Assembly (NCBI RefSeq): GCF_918797505.1
Contig: NC_092794.1
Coordinates: 30,333,622 to 30,397,621, forward strand
Direction of reading: 5' to 3'
DNA from: Bemisia tabaci
Taxonomy: Eukaryota > Arthropoda > Insecta > Hemiptera > Aleyrodidae
Length of the DNA stretch: 64,000 bases
The notes under the pieces were generated by a model. That model worked only from the letters and a program-made list of their open reading frames with translations. It was not told the DNA's origin and searched no databases. The stretch's first letter is position 1; the number at the start of each line of letters is the position of its first letter. Positions 11,598-24,000 of the stretch are shown here, in pieces. The position numbers and the translations under genes are program-made.

Positions 11598-13800
11598 AAT
11601 TCAAACGGCATGCATATTCGTAATCTACGACCCATGATCGATGCTCATTACATGGTCTTTGGTTCAGGTCTGACATCAGGGGAGAACGCAATAGTGTATT
11701 TCCTTCGGAAAATACACTAATAATATGAGTATATAAATATAGTAGTTAGCATCTACAAAGAATTAAACTCTTATCCAAAATAGGTAAATCTATTTACAAC
11801 TAGAGGTTGGTAACGACCGACCAGGGGAATTTCGTTCCCGAAATTCGATCTGGACTGGCTGAACTGAACGGAATCAACCAATGGCATTGAACCACTACCG
11901 GTTTTCTCTAAATTCAAAAAAGTAAACCTAAAATTGTGAAAGATATTAGCCGATGCTGAATTATCCGTGCGATGAAGCCCTATTAAATGTGGTAGAAATG
12001 ATATCCTCATATTCTCAACCTTGATCCTTTGTAGGTTTTATTGGAATCGGCCAACATGTAAGTGAGAAATCTGCTGCGAATGGTAGTCTTGACGGGGAGG
12101 TCCGCAGTCAGTTTAGTCGTTTTTACGTAATTTCTCTTTTAAAACATTCGGAATGTTAAAATAAAGTCAAAAGCGGCACACACGGTAATATGCGATGATT
12201 TGGTAGGTACCCCTTTTACGGGTCTAGGGTTGACCATTATCGCGGAATCAGAGTTACTTTCTGAGGACCCTGAAATTCAAATTGCTCGCCAAACGGCCCC
12301 ACGTAAAGTAAAATTTTCGTCGTCTTGGGTCATTAAGTAAGTGCTTATAACTTTTTGAAAGCACAATAGATCTTAATGAAACTCTTCCACTTTGTAGTTC
12401 TAATTGAGATGCGTCCGTAGACACCAAGATCGTAGGAATCCGTGCCGTCGTTTGGGCTGCAGTCGGATGGGAACCGAATCAATTTTCAGATTAAGGGAGT
12501 TGCCTGTGACTAAGAGTGTCGGCCACCCGTTTGCTATCGGGACTTTAGTAGGACGTCATTTTCCTCGACCGGGGATGGCTAACGCCACTCATGATAAATT
12601 TAATATCCTAAGGCTTTTTTTGTCTTCCTTCAGATTGGAAATTTTGTCCCAATTCGATCTTGGAAACTACTAGACCAAATTTTCCTCGGATTTATTTCAA
12701 ATGACCGACTTTGCAAAATTTACTTCGATTTGATGACGACATATTTGCATCTTTGCCGCTGGAAGAGTCATATGGTTGGGGGACCTCCCACCCTCTGATT
12801 TTCCGTTTCCCTCTCCTCGTAAACCCATCTCTACCTGCTCTCACCACGTGTCACCCTTCTCCCCTGGCATGGGTCCTGTGGCAGTATCACTCCCTTCCTT
12901 ATGCTGTCTGACTCGGAACACCTGCTACGCATTTTCTCCGTATTCAGTTTGTCCAGGTTTCACATTAGTGCGTCTGGAGTTTTGCTTTCTTGATTTTGTC
13001 CTTAGTTTTTTGTACATGAAAATTACTTAATTTTGAAGTGTATTTTTCAGGAGATAATTCTTTCTTTTTATGGCAGCACAGGTTTTATTAATAATTAGCA
13101 GCCAACTTGCGCTTCGCGCGGCACTATTGCAGCAAATAAATTTATATACCTTATACATCATATTTTATCTTTCAAGTAATTAATAGAATAAGCATTGGAA
13201 ATTCCAAGTTGATGAAGTATGCATTAGTTTTCCCGCAACATACACTCTGCTAACTCTACACGATGAGAAATATTCTGTTACTCTATTGAAAAATTTTAGT
13301 TTTACGCAATTCGACTACAATTTTACAAACGTTTACGACGTACCAACTTTTTAACTTAGGCAATAACTTAAGGCAATTCGCGATGGTGCAGAAACACACC
13401 TTCCCTTTTTTTACAAGTATTCAAAATCATTCACATGGTGCATTTCTTTGCAGAAATATTAAGAATGAATATTTGAGGCAAATTACAGAACAGAGCCGAC
13501 ACTTTTCTACCAGCTAAATAGTTGAAGATATGCACGATCTTGGCAATGTTGACCAGGGTATATGCTGTTTGGTCGGAAAGGTCCTCAATTTTGCTACATT
13601 GCTTGTTGAGGGAAGTTGTTGGACATGCAACACCTGACCATCCCTTTTTAGGGAGTTTCAAAATGTTGGGCACTTCAGCCACTTGGGGGCATTCAGTTTC
13701 AAAATTATATATAACCGCTTGAGCTACCTATACAACTGCGCTCTATCATATGAGTGATTTGACATGCATCACAAACGTCCTAGTTTATTTTTCAATTTTC
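11596..13800. other. No recognisable gene
   Basis: Only short frames. The 12711-13030 stretch is pyrimidine-rich and gives overlapping spurious frames. No family motif, TIR or target duplication found. Confidence 0.35.
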
Positions 13801-14720
13801 AAAATTTTGGAGCTCTTATGCCTGCTCTACCCTCGATTAAGGGCAGTTGAGATCAAAATTTTCAGTGACCTCTTAGGCTAAGTTGAGGCTTTTAATACGC
13901 TAAGTATGTAGACATGTCAAACTTATCCTGTACTAGGTTTAGCTGTGATTTTCCAAAAATGTTGACGCCTTAAGCTCCTCGGTGCAGTCTTTTTCGAAAA
14001 TCATTTGTAACTTTACTTATGCAACTGCGCTCAGTACTGTGAGTCTTTGGACACGTCTCACTTACATGTTTGTGAATTTTTCTATTTTCAAAAATGTTGA
14101 GCCCTCAGCCGACCCCCCTATTAGGAACACTGGAGGTCAAAATTTTCAGGAACCTTTGAAGTAATGTTGCTCTTGATAAACTGAATTTTTTGACATGTCA
14201 CAATCACATACTAACAAAGTACTGTTGTGACTTTCCAAAATTTAGGCCCTTTAGCCACTTGGGAGTAATGAATTTTGAAAATTGTTTTTAAAAGCCTACC
14301 CTTTTAATAGTGTTGTGTAATCGGAGTCTTTGGACGCACCTTACTTACATGTTTGCGAATTTTTCGATTTTCAAATATGTTGAGATCTTAGCCCCCCCCC
14401 CCCCCACCCCTGGATTAGGGACACTGGAGTTCAAAATTTTCAGAAACCCTGTTGGCCATGCTGAAGCCGTTGTTGGACTGAATTTTTAGATACGTCACAC
14501 TTATACAGTAGGTTTAGCTGTGATTTGTCAAAATGTCTAGCTTTTAAGCTCCTTGGGAGTAAGTAATTAATTCCAAAAATTATGTATAATCTCGTAAACC
14601 ACTGGAAATCGCTCAGTACCATGAGTTTTTTACATACCTTAAATCGGCACTTCATTATATTTCCGTTTTCCAAAAATTTTAAACCTTACGGAACCACGAT
14701 CCCCCCTCTTGCCAGTGCGC
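13800..14720. repeat. Diverged tandem repeat, about 290-bp unit
   Basis: The block 'TCAAAATTTTCAG' recurs at ~13853, 14138 and 14431. It is followed each time by a CC-TTG/TAGG-like stretch, and between copies by variants of 'GGACACGTCTCACTTACATG' and 'GATTTTCCAAAAATGTTGA'. Three imperfect copies, period ~286-293 bp. Confidence 0.6.
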
Positions 14721-14949
14721 AAAAAATATTTTGAAGGGCCTATTGAAGCATTTGAAAGAACACGGGAATTGAAACACGTTACAATGTATCAAAATTATAG
14801 ACCCATGGATCCACCACTAGAAAATATCATACTCCAGTCTGCAGGTAGTTCTGCGAAGATGTGCGTATAAAAGATGAGTATATTCTTGAAATGTCTTTTT
14901 CACCAGCTGCTCAATTTCGAAAAAAAATAAAAAAAGTAAAAACGTTCCT

Positions 14950-14967
14950 GGGGGGGGGGGGGGGGGG
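14950..14967. repeat. Poly-G tract
   Basis: An 18-base G homopolymer. It gives the proline run seen in a spurious minus-strand frame across 14817-15242. The region 14968-15800 shows no gene; 15690-15790 is GC-rich with several GAGCG/CGAGC inverted motifs. Confidence 0.9.
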
Positions 14968-15800
14968 TTGAATAAATATGCGAGCAGTAAGCGTAGGTGA
15001 CATAGAATGGATGCGAACTGCGATCCGTAGAAAATAACTATTGAAACATAAAAAAGCTCAAAAACTTTCATCAGCTGATAATCGGATGAAACATAGAGAG
15101 GCCCGCAGTGTTGCCGTTCATGACATAGAACAGCGGGAATCAAGGGCCAATTACGCGCGCAGCTCACGGTATCCGACGGCCACCCGGAAACGGCCGCGAC
15201 AGGAAATATACCCGCACTGCTACGTCTCTCTTTCAAACACACACGGGCTTACGGGAATATCCGCGACTTCCGACCGCGATTACTCGCGAACGGACGGGCG
15301 GATCGCGAAAAGCGAGCTTATTGCAGCCCTCGGGGACAGTACCCGTCGAAGGGCTAAGTTTGCGCACCGATTCCGACCGGTGGGAGCAGGGAGGCGAGCG
15401 TGATGGATGAGTGAGTGATCAATGTATTTCCCTTTTATTAGTTAGATTAGATTAACTCTTTTACATCAGCTCATGTGTTCTTCCAAGAGAATCGGTGATT
15501 AATCTTTACCCTTTCGCACCGTTAAATTTTCACAAAGTGTTTCGATTTTATTCTCCGGGAGTATTTTTTATATTTCAAGGATGTTTCTTTTTCTGGAAGT
15601 AAGAGGTTATCATTATTAGTTTCTTATTCTTTGTTTTTGAATTTATCATTTTGCCTCCAGGAAGTCCTCTCATTACTTGTTGTAGCAAAATTTGGCTCGC
15701 GGAGCGCGCTAACATTCACTCGTGGAGCGAGTGATTAGGGGTTCAGGGCGCGAAGCCTCCGGTTAGCGGCGCAAGCGAGCGTAGCGAGCTGAAGTAGCCA

Positions 15801-16187
15801 GTGTTCATTAAGGATGTAACATAGTCACTCTGGCCACCTTTCGTTGATGGCAAACTTTGCGTTCATAGTTAAAACGAACTTTTTAGAATTGTCTTGTTTT
15901 TCATCATTATTTAAAATGGCGTAAAAAGGGCTACTCATCTTAAACCAGAAATAGATTCAAGTTGAATTCCATAAAGTTTTTTGGAGGAAGAAGTTGACCA
16001 GGTACGTACATTTTTCGCCGAGAAATCTATTTCTGGTTTAAGATGAGTCGCCCTTTTTATGCCATTTATAATAACGATGAAAAACAAAAAAATTCTAAAA
16101 TGTTCGTTTTAACTATAAGCGCAAAGTTTGCCATCGACGAATTGTTGGCAAGAGTGACTATCTTACATCTTTAATGAACATACCTAC
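15801..16187. mobile_element. Hairpin (foldback) element
   Basis: Arms of ~155 bp at 15801-15957 and 16030-16187 are near-perfect inverted copies: 'TTCATTAA-GATGTAA' at the outer left pairs with 'TTACATC-TTTAATGAA' at the right, and 'AAACCAGAAATAGATT' pairs with 'AATCTATTTCTGGTTT' at the loop. The loop is ~70 bp. Typical of a foldback MITE or an inverted solo repeat; no coding capacity. Confidence 0.8.
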
Positions 16188-18080
16188 TTGAAGGAAAATT
16201 TGCTCCTCCGATGATGAGTTCGTCACGAAACAGCAGGCGTAGCGCGTCGAATGCAAAATACCCGCATTTTTCGCCAAAATTAGCCTTCAGACTCATGCTT
16301 AGGCCAGCATTAGACCCCAAAATAGACAAAAAATGACCAAATCATGATACATTCCGTAAAATTTAGACATCCAATAAGCGAAAAATCGTAGAATTGAAGA
16401 ATGTCATGGTAAGGGCCCCCAAATAGCCCTCATAGAAACCCCTGCTTTGGCAAATCCCTTATAAATATCAATAGTCATTTACCGGTCTGCGCCTCTAACT
16501 GGCAATCACGTCGGCAGCCATTTTCGATTCGGAGGCTTAAATTTTTGTAGGAGTAAAAATTTGATCTCCAATTCGAACTCCTTGGCCCGTAATTCTAAAT
16601 TTTGAACGTATTGTTTATTATAGCTGCGCTAGATTGGTGTTTCAGTCGTGAAACCGGTAGCCATTTTGGGCACCATATTTGAATTTAGGGTTCTTTAAGA
16701 GCCGCAGCGAAAAATGGACCTCTTATTCCGACTCTATGACCCTGAAAACCTAATAACTCATATCTCACTATGCACATGGACCCGTATAGGCAAATTAGTA
16801 CCCCTGAAGCAGAACCGTAGAAGGAAAAGATAAAGCCACGACAAGAAATAGCCCTATCTCAACCATGCAATATCTCGCAATTCGATGTCTTATCGGGCTG
16901 GTTTAAATTTCAATAATCGGCCCGCAGGTCGGCTGTTGGCAATATGCCGATTTGTTCATATTCTTCCTATAATAAATTGCAAAGCAGATAATTTTCCAAT
17001 TTTTCCTTTGAAACTCTTTGAAATTGTCATAAAGTGACTTGTTACCAAGTAAATAATTAATTCCTCCCTTCCACTCATCATTTGTGATACATTCGGTGGT
17101 TTCGCTTCATGTAGTGAGGAACAGATTCCTCGAGACTGAGCCTGGTCCTCAGATTGGTTAACTTCCTAATGGATAATTATTTTAGCCATCGTTATTCTTT
17201 GACTGTAAATGGTGTATAATTTTTTCAGGATAATTTTCTGAAAATAACTCTGTTTCCAAAATCCTATCTTGAAGCCTGATGTAATGCATTGAAAGCGGAG
17301 CGTTACAACTGCCAAGTGTCGATATGTGTGTTTGAGGAGCCGTGTAAATGAAACGGTTGGATAAGTGCGCAAGCTGTACAAATTCTTTTGTGTATGAAAA
17401 ATAACTGAATGTCCAGAATTCTGAACATCTGACCGTATCTAAAGTACCCGATGGAAATTTTGTTCAGGTCAGAGTTTGTGAATCCTTGGCAGCAGTTTAA
17501 TGAAATTCTCCTACGTACTTAACAACTTTGCTCATGAAAGTTTGGTAAGTGAGAAATGTAAACCAACAATAAGTAGTACGCGGTGCGAATCTTCGCCTGT
17601 TCTCGTCAAGAGATAGATGCGAAGCATTATGAAAAAGTTAAAAACTGTAAATAAGCGGTCACATTTCTCTCTTGAAAAGTGCCTGTTCAAACTAAACTTT
17701 GTTCCTTTATTTCAGAATGATGAAAGAACCCTTAAGGGTTGAAATATCACGAATTTTGATCTATAAGTTATAAGAGAGCACTCTGCTGAAATCCTCTTTC
17801 CTTTGGTTGAGTTACACATTTTTCCAATATTACAGTAAGGAATATTAGTTGCATCCAGTATCACAATTTATATGTACTGTGTTTTCTCATAGAAATAAGC
17901 GAAGAAACAACATTTACTTTTATTTTCACCGATTTAATGAGAGTTTAACTGCCAACTAAGCTAGCAAATGTTAACGGTGAAGGTAATTTATTTATTTCAC
18001 GACTCCCAATTGTAGGATTCTAAGGCAAAGTTGATAGCGTATACATCATTTTTCATTTAATGCAAGGTTAAAATACGTAA
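16188..18080. other. No recognisable gene
   Basis: Unassigned DNA with short frames only. Nothing resembling exons with matching splice sites or a repeat structure was found. Confidence 0.35.
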
Positions 18081-18089
18081 GTAGGGCGA

Positions 18090-18960
18090 AAATGGGAATT
18101 TTAGGCCAAAAGTTTTTAGCCAAATTGTGCAGAAAAATACAAATTAAATTACAGTGTTGTATGGTGATTATTATTCAACGTGGCAACGCTGTAAAAAAGA
18201 GAGGATTGTATGTTGCCCCTTCAATATGCGGGTTATGCAATAGTGTAATACAGCCCCTTCAATCTACGGGTTATGCTATGGTGTATTCTTCAACATGGTG
18301 GTTATGCAACAGCGTTGCCGGACGATGCACATAAATAAATGATTTATTTATGGGTAAAATTTTGCAACATCGAATTTTACAGTGTTGTCAGATGGTGCGG
18401 GAAATTAGTTAGTTTTTCGATAAAATATTGTCAGATTGTGCAACAAATTAGGATTTTCGGACTTGTAAAAATTTTCGGCCTCGATAGACCGTCTCCTTCA
18501 GTATGGGTCTGGTATCGGAGACTGGAGAGTAGGATCTGATTCGGGAAATTGAAAAAGGTTCGGTAAATTACCCTCCTCCGATCCGCCACGGACCGATGCG
18601 ATTCTTTTACACTATCGAAGATCAGAAAACTGTACGGACCGAATTTTGATACGAATTTTTGTTTTCGAGATTTTGGACTTGTAAAATTTTCGGCATCGAT
18701 AGACCATATCCTCCAGGATGAGTCTGGTATCGGAGACTGGGGAGGAGTATCTGATTGGGAATTTCCATTTTCAGTATTGTGCGCTTGGAGATGCGTATCG
18801 GAACCTTGTGTTTTGGATAAGCAACTGGGATTGGATATTGCAATGGTCAGTTTGATGAATCAAAAAAATTTGTTTTAATGGAAATATATTGTTACAGTTC
18901 AAAAAACTTCCGCGTTGCAATCTATTTATACGGTATCCTTACTATAGATCCAACTATTTT
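18090..18960 (-). repeat. Likely relic Polinton terminal region
   Basis: Lies downstream of the relic integrase (18962-19807). It contains degenerate copies of the motif that fills the TIRs of the intact Polinton: 'TTGTGCAGAAAAAT' at ~18124 and 'TTACAGTGTTGT' at ~18377. It also holds two ~216-bp-spaced copies of a 'TCGATAGACC...GGTATCGGAGACTGG' block (18481 and 18696). I infer an eroded terminal region; no outer TIR end or target duplication is visible. Confidence 0.45.
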
Positions 18961-18961
18961 G

Positions 18962-19807
18962 TCACGCGTCCAGACCCAACCATTTGACAAAGGCCTGGTT
19001 TTTCTTGCGACGCAGAATTTTCTCCACAAGGAACGTATCCTTATAGTTGGAGTAAGAGGTTGGAGTTCTTCGCGGTAGAATTTTTCTTTGATGACTGTCG
19101 TGCGCGTCTTTCAGATCGTATGTGATCGGAACGGTCGGATTGACGCTGACAATCTTGAAAATTTCCGTGCTCCAGTTCGGTGTGTATCCTATCTCGAACA
19201 TGGCTTTGAGTCTGGAGATCCGGACGCGATCACCGACTTTCAGTTTTCATCTGGCCAGACGTCTCTTTTCAATTTTACTCAGCGGCGGTCCACGAAGCTT
19301 TTGCAGGATCATCGGTACATCCTTTCCGGTGACATCAATTGGTTTCATTCCGATGGTGCGATAAACGCTCCCGTTGTATTCACGAATGAGTTTCGGTAAT
19401 AGATCTACCCACTTGTACGATCCTTGCGCGCTGAACTCTTTCCACATCTTCGTTTTGAGCGTTCGGTTGAATCGTTCGACAAAAGAGGCTTTTGTTATTG
19501 AGTACGAGCTGTACATATTGATCTTGTGACGCTTCATCAATGCTTGACATTTGGAGTAGTAGAATTCCATGCCCATATCGACTTGTAAATGTTTCGGTGA
19601 CTTTCCGGCTGCTTTGAGAACGCGTTGCATGGCATCAGTGACATCCGTGGCTGTTTTCGATTTGAGCGGTTCAGCCCACGCCTTTTTCGAGCACGTGTCG
19701 ATGACAGTGAGGAGATATCTGTATCCTTTGTTGACCGAGGCGTACGGTTGCATCTCGACGAGATCGGCTTGCCATAAATCGAACAATCCGAGAATCCGTA
19801 CTTTATT
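18962..19807 (-). pseudogene. Relic Polinton integrase with chromodomain
   Basis: Retrovirus-type integrase of the Polinton kind on the minus strand. Catalytic acidic residues appear in order: 'DLWQADLVEM', 'LQVDMGMEFY' and 'SFVERFNRTLK'. A TGA at 19247-19249 interrupts the frame, which then continues in phase into the 'KVGDRVRISR' SH3-like segment and a chromodomain ('FLVEKILRRKK', 'FVKWLG') truncated at 18962. The N terminus is cut off at 19807, where a 74-bp RTE fragment begins. It is clearly a different, older copy from the integrase at 36188-37203, with which it shares 'NRTLKTKMWK' and 'GYTPNWS'. Identity is secure; function is lost. Confidence 0.88.
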
Positions 19808-19881
19808 AAGACCGAGCTTTGTGGCGATTAGGCGTCGCACAGCGCCAAAGAGCGCTATAAAAGCGACTCATATATATATAT
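19808..19881 (+). mobile_element. Extremely 5'-truncated RTE copy
   Basis: 74 bp identical or nearly so to the 3' end of the full RTE (27153-27228), including the last codons of its ORF, 'GCGCTATAAAAGCGACTC' and the (AT)n tail. It sits exactly between the relic Polinton integrase and the BEL element. No target duplication is evident, so a rearrangement after insertion is likely. Confidence 0.88.
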
Positions 19882-21186
19882 CCAAAACTTCAGAAGGATA
19901 CACCAACGGCATTGGGAAACTTAGTTGATTTCTTCAAAGTCAACTTAAGAGCGATGAAAAACTTAGACGCTCCGATTGATCAATGGAGTGTTCCCTTGAT
20001 CGACTTGATTTTGACTAAAATTGATGAGAAAACAGCTTATGAGTGGGAACTAAAATTAACTGATGATAAAATGCCAAGCTACGAACATTTGCTTGCTTAT
20101 TTGGAGAAAAGAGCAAATTCTATTCACTTGTCCGGTAAGCCAGAAACGAGTGAAAGTAACAAGTCCAAATCAAGTAATTTTCGGAAAGACACCAGCTCCA
20201 ATTATCCAAAAAGAGGCGCTCTTGTTGTTACTAATGAGAAGCGGCACCACTGTAAATGCTGCAACGACGGAATGCATCCCCTCTACAGCTGCCCTCGCTT
20301 TAAAACTATAAGCGTCCATGAGCGCAGAGACCTAGCGAAAAGGATTGGTGCCTGTTTTAATTGTCTCAAATACAGACTTGGGGAAGAAGGCCATCTGGTA
20401 ACTAACTGCACGAAGAAAGATAAAAAGTGTCGAAAATGCGGTTCTCAGCATCATACGTTTTTATGTTCATCTGCAAGCAACTCGCCCACTATGAAAACTA
20501 CTCATAGCTCCTCGGATTCAACAGGGGAACAACGACGGGAGGAATCGTCTCACGCATCCTCCTCCACCCCCCACGTTTCATTGCTGACAACCGATAGTGA
20601 ACACTCATCAGGAAATAATTTGGATTCTGTTGTTTTATTAGGGACTGCCCTAATCAACGTTCTGGGAAGGGATGGTGTTTATTACACTCTTAACGCGGTG
20701 GTTGACAGTGCCGCCTCGTCATCCTTCATATCGCTCGCAGCAGCTCAAAAAATTGGTCTAAAGTACTTCCGTACCTCTGAGGCAGTCTCAAGAATCGGAG
20801 GGGGCCAAGCAGGGGTGAAAGGTCAAACAACCTGTTACGTTCGCCCTAGACACCAAGACTCACCAGTGTTGCCAACTGACACAGTTGTAATGAAGAAAAT
20901 CGTTAATTTGCCTAAGTCATTCATTCCGAAAAATGTTAGAGCTCACTTTTCAGATTTACCATTGCCTGACATTCACTTCGGCACTGCTCGCGAAGTTGAG
21001 TTTCTGATTGGAGCTTACATTTTTCCACTGATATTCACGGGAGAAAAGAAATTTGGCCCATCCGGTACGCTGATAGCTTTGAACAGTGTATTTGGATACA
21101 TAATAATGGGTAAAATTGACAAACATAGTAACCAATTTCCGCGGCATGTAGCACTCATTGCTGCACCCTCAAATGGTTCCTCTATA
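19882..21186 (+). pseudogene. BEL gag C-terminus and protease
   Basis: The open frame begins inside gag with no ATG. A 'DFFKVNLRAMKNL' Gag region is followed by a zinc-knuckle cluster at ~20240-20470 (CKCC, CFNC-KYRLGEEGH, CRKCGSQHHTFLC). The aspartic protease lies at ~20640-21130, with 'AVVDSAASSSFIS' as its active-site loop: DSA where DSG or DTG is usual, which BEL elements often show. The frame runs into the foldback insertion at 21187. About 435 residues are open, so this segment has decayed little despite truncation. The usual RT N-terminal and finger motifs expected after the protease are absent. Confidence 0.87.
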
Positions 21187-22510
21187 CAGGGTTATCCAAA
21201 AGTCACTGACCACCCCTGTAACTTTTTTCCAAATTGAGATAGAAGTTTGAAACTTTGGGAATGTTCCTCGGTCTAAAGTAGCAACTTTTTGGTCCCCCCA
21301 AAATTTTGGGGGGCGGCTCCCCCTAAGGGGGTGGGGGCTAATTTTTTTTTCAAATAGCAACCCCCCCTTCGTGATACCTCATTCGAAAGATAATAAAAAA
21401 AGAAAATTTTAGGCGCAAACCGCAGGTCAAAATGTTGATTTTTGACCAAATGGCGGCCGGTCAAAGTTCAAAATGGCGGAAATTTTGCATCTCCGTTTTT
21501 TAGCGGCGGATTGGTCTGAAACTCAGACTCTTAGGGTTTTTTGGGACGAGAAAAACGATTCTGGCATCGGTTTTCCAGAAAAGTCAGTCCTTTTCAAAAT
21601 GGCGGCGGTCAAAATGGCGGCCTAGAGCGAGAAGTGGATATTATTTAGGCTGCTTATCGTTGGATTTGCATGAAACTTGGTATCCGATGGTATTTCGGCA
21701 CGAGAAGAACGAATCTTTCATTGGATATCTGAAATTCCGACGAATTTCAAAATGGTGAGAAGTCAGTTTTACGGCTGTTAAAGAAATGGATTTGCATGAA
21801 ATTCGATATCCTGGTGGTTTTTGGCTGGATAAAAAGAAATCCTTCATCAATTCTTGAAATACTAAATAATCGACATCGCATTTTATGCAAATCCATTCGT
21901 AAACAGCCGTAAAACTGACTTCACGTCACTTTTTCACCGCCATTTTGAAATTCGTCGGAATTTCAGATATCCAATGAAAGATTCGTTCTTCTCGTGCCGA
22001 AATACCCTCGGATACCAAGTTTCATGCAAATCCAACGATTAGCAGCCGAAATATCCACTTCTCGCTCTGGGCCGCCATTTTGACCGCCGCCATTTTGAAA
22101 AGGACTGACTTTTCTGGAAAACCGATGCCAGAATCGTTTTTCTCGTCCCAAAAAACCCTACGAGTCTGAGTTTCAGACCAATCCGCCGCAAAAAAACGGA
22201 GATGCCAAATTTCCGCCATTTTGAACTTTGACCGGCCGCCATTTTGTCAAAAATCAACATTTTGACCTGCGGTTTGCGCTTAAAATTTTCTTTTTATATT
22301 ATCTTTCGAATGAGGTATCACAAAGGGGGGGTTGCTATTTGAAAAAAAAAAGTTAGCCCCCGCCCCCCTTAGGGGGAGCCGCCCCCCCCAAAATTTTGGG
22401 GGGACCAAAAAGTTGCTACTTTAGACCGAGGAACATTCCCAAAGTTTCAAACTTCTATCTCAATTTGGAAAAAAGTTACAGGGGTGGTCAGTGACTTTTG
22501 GATAACCCTG
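21187..22510. mobile_element. 1.3-kb foldback element flanked by TA
   Basis: Whole-length palindrome: 'CAGGGTTATCCAAAAGTCAC' at the left end and its complement at the right, with arms of ~600 bp that can be followed from both ends towards a centre near 21870. TA lies at 21185-21186 and 22511-22512, the target duplication of Tc1/mariner elements. Interior is rich in AAAATGGCGG and its complement and in C/G runs. No transposase; non-autonomous. Related, more degenerate sequences occur at 53346 and 61500-62290. Confidence 0.9.
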
Positions 22511-22512
22511 TA

Positions 22513-24000
22513 GATACTCTATTAAGAAAACAATTTACGGAAGATGAAGGACATAAATCTCCTGCAGCAGCCACTGCGCTCTGCCGGGACATGTTTGTTG
22601 ACGACTTGGCAACTGGGGCTCCGGATACGAAACGTTTATTGGAGCTGCAGCATCAAACAATTGGACTTCTGAAGGAAGGATGTTTTGAAACTCAAAAGTG
22701 GGCCAGTAATTGCCCGGAAATTATGCTCGATGTACCACCTAGCACCGCACCACTTCATTAGATTTAACTGATGAATGCGCGGCAAATTCAAAAATTTTAG
22801 GAATACACTGGAACGCGCAATCGGACTACTTTTATTATGTGGCTAAAACAGGACCTCATGAAATGACGAAACGGAATATTTTGTCTCGGGTAGCTCGAAT
22901 TTTTGACTCGAATGGTTTAATATCGCCCATAGTTTTTAAGGCAAAAACTATAATCCAAAAATTGTGGATTGAAGGACTTGATTGGGATGACCAGCTACCT
23001 GACGAATTGGAATTGGAATGGACTAAATTTTACGAAAAATTGCCTTCGATTAGCCTCTTGAAAATAGACCGATGCGCTACGGCGCCGAACGCAACGTCTC
23101 ATAGCCTAGTCGGCTTTTCAGACGCTTCACAACTTGGATACGCTGCAGCCGTGTATGTACGGTCTGAAGCCGAAAATGCAGTAAAAGTTTCTTTACTGGC
23201 ATCTAAATCAAGAATTGCACCTTGCAAAACAATTTCTATACCTAGACTTGAATTATGTGGAGCACAATTATTGTCTACTCTCCTAATCCACTTGAAGGAG
23301 CAACTAAGTGACGTCATGGAAATTCATAATATTGTTGCTTTCACTGATTCTCAGGTAGTTCTAGACTGGATCAAAACTTTGCCTTGCAAATTGAAGACTT
23401 TCGAAGCTAACAGAGTTACCTATATGTACATACTCGAGAGGCTCGAACCATCCGCATGGAAATATGTTCCTTCGGAGTTAAATCCCAGTGACTTAGGGTC
23501 ACGTGGGTGTTTTCCCGACGAATTAGTAAACCATCCGATGTGGTTTACGGGACCGCCATTTTTATCCGACTCCATAGATGAATGGCCGAATTTTGCTAAG
23601 ACCACTAGAAAAAATTCTAGCGTGGTTTTGATAGTGATTAATCCCACTTTTTGGGATCAGTTGATACCGCAATATTCGAACTTGAATAAATTGCAGCGTG
23701 TCACTGCATGGATTTTGCGTGTTGCTCAGAACTGGAAACGAACTCCTGACAACCGGGGAAAATCACCGACCTTATCCGTATCAGAACTTAGAGACAGCCT
23801 TACGTGCCTCATCAAAGCAGTGCAGAGCAAACACTTTGCTGCCGAATTTAAGCTTTTGAGGCAAGGCCAAATTCCGAAAAATTGGGGACACCTGCAACCT
23901 TTTGTTGACTCTGACGGATTGCTCAGGGTCGGGGGCAGGTTGCGCAACACGAAGTTACCGGAATGCACTAAATATCCGATTTTATTACCAAAAAGTGACC
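22513..24000 (+). pseudogene. pol: BEL RT C-terminus and RNase H
   Basis: Begins at the end of RT ('RDMFVDDLATGA': the YVDD box as FVDD) followed by 'GCFETQKWASN', the BEL hallmark after the active site. A stop TAG at ~22759 and a frameshift separate this from the frame resuming at ~22762 ('LGIHWNAQ', 'SRVARIFDSNGLI'). RNase H follows: 'VGFSDASQLGYAAAVY' (~23110), 'PRLELCGAQLL' (~23243), 'FTDSQVVLDWI' (~23340). The integrase begins within this frame and is cut at 24000 by the RTE insertion. Upstream RT motifs are missing, probably deleted before the foldback inserted. Confidence 0.87.

Noticed and set aside
11485..11691. Tyr-Ile repeat frame on the minus strand
   Set aside because: Produced by the (AT)n microsatellite.
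14817..15403. Overlapping frames of 120-141 codons on both strands
   Set aside because: One crosses a poly-G tract and neither shows a domain, splice link or codon pattern; likely chance in GC-rich DNA.
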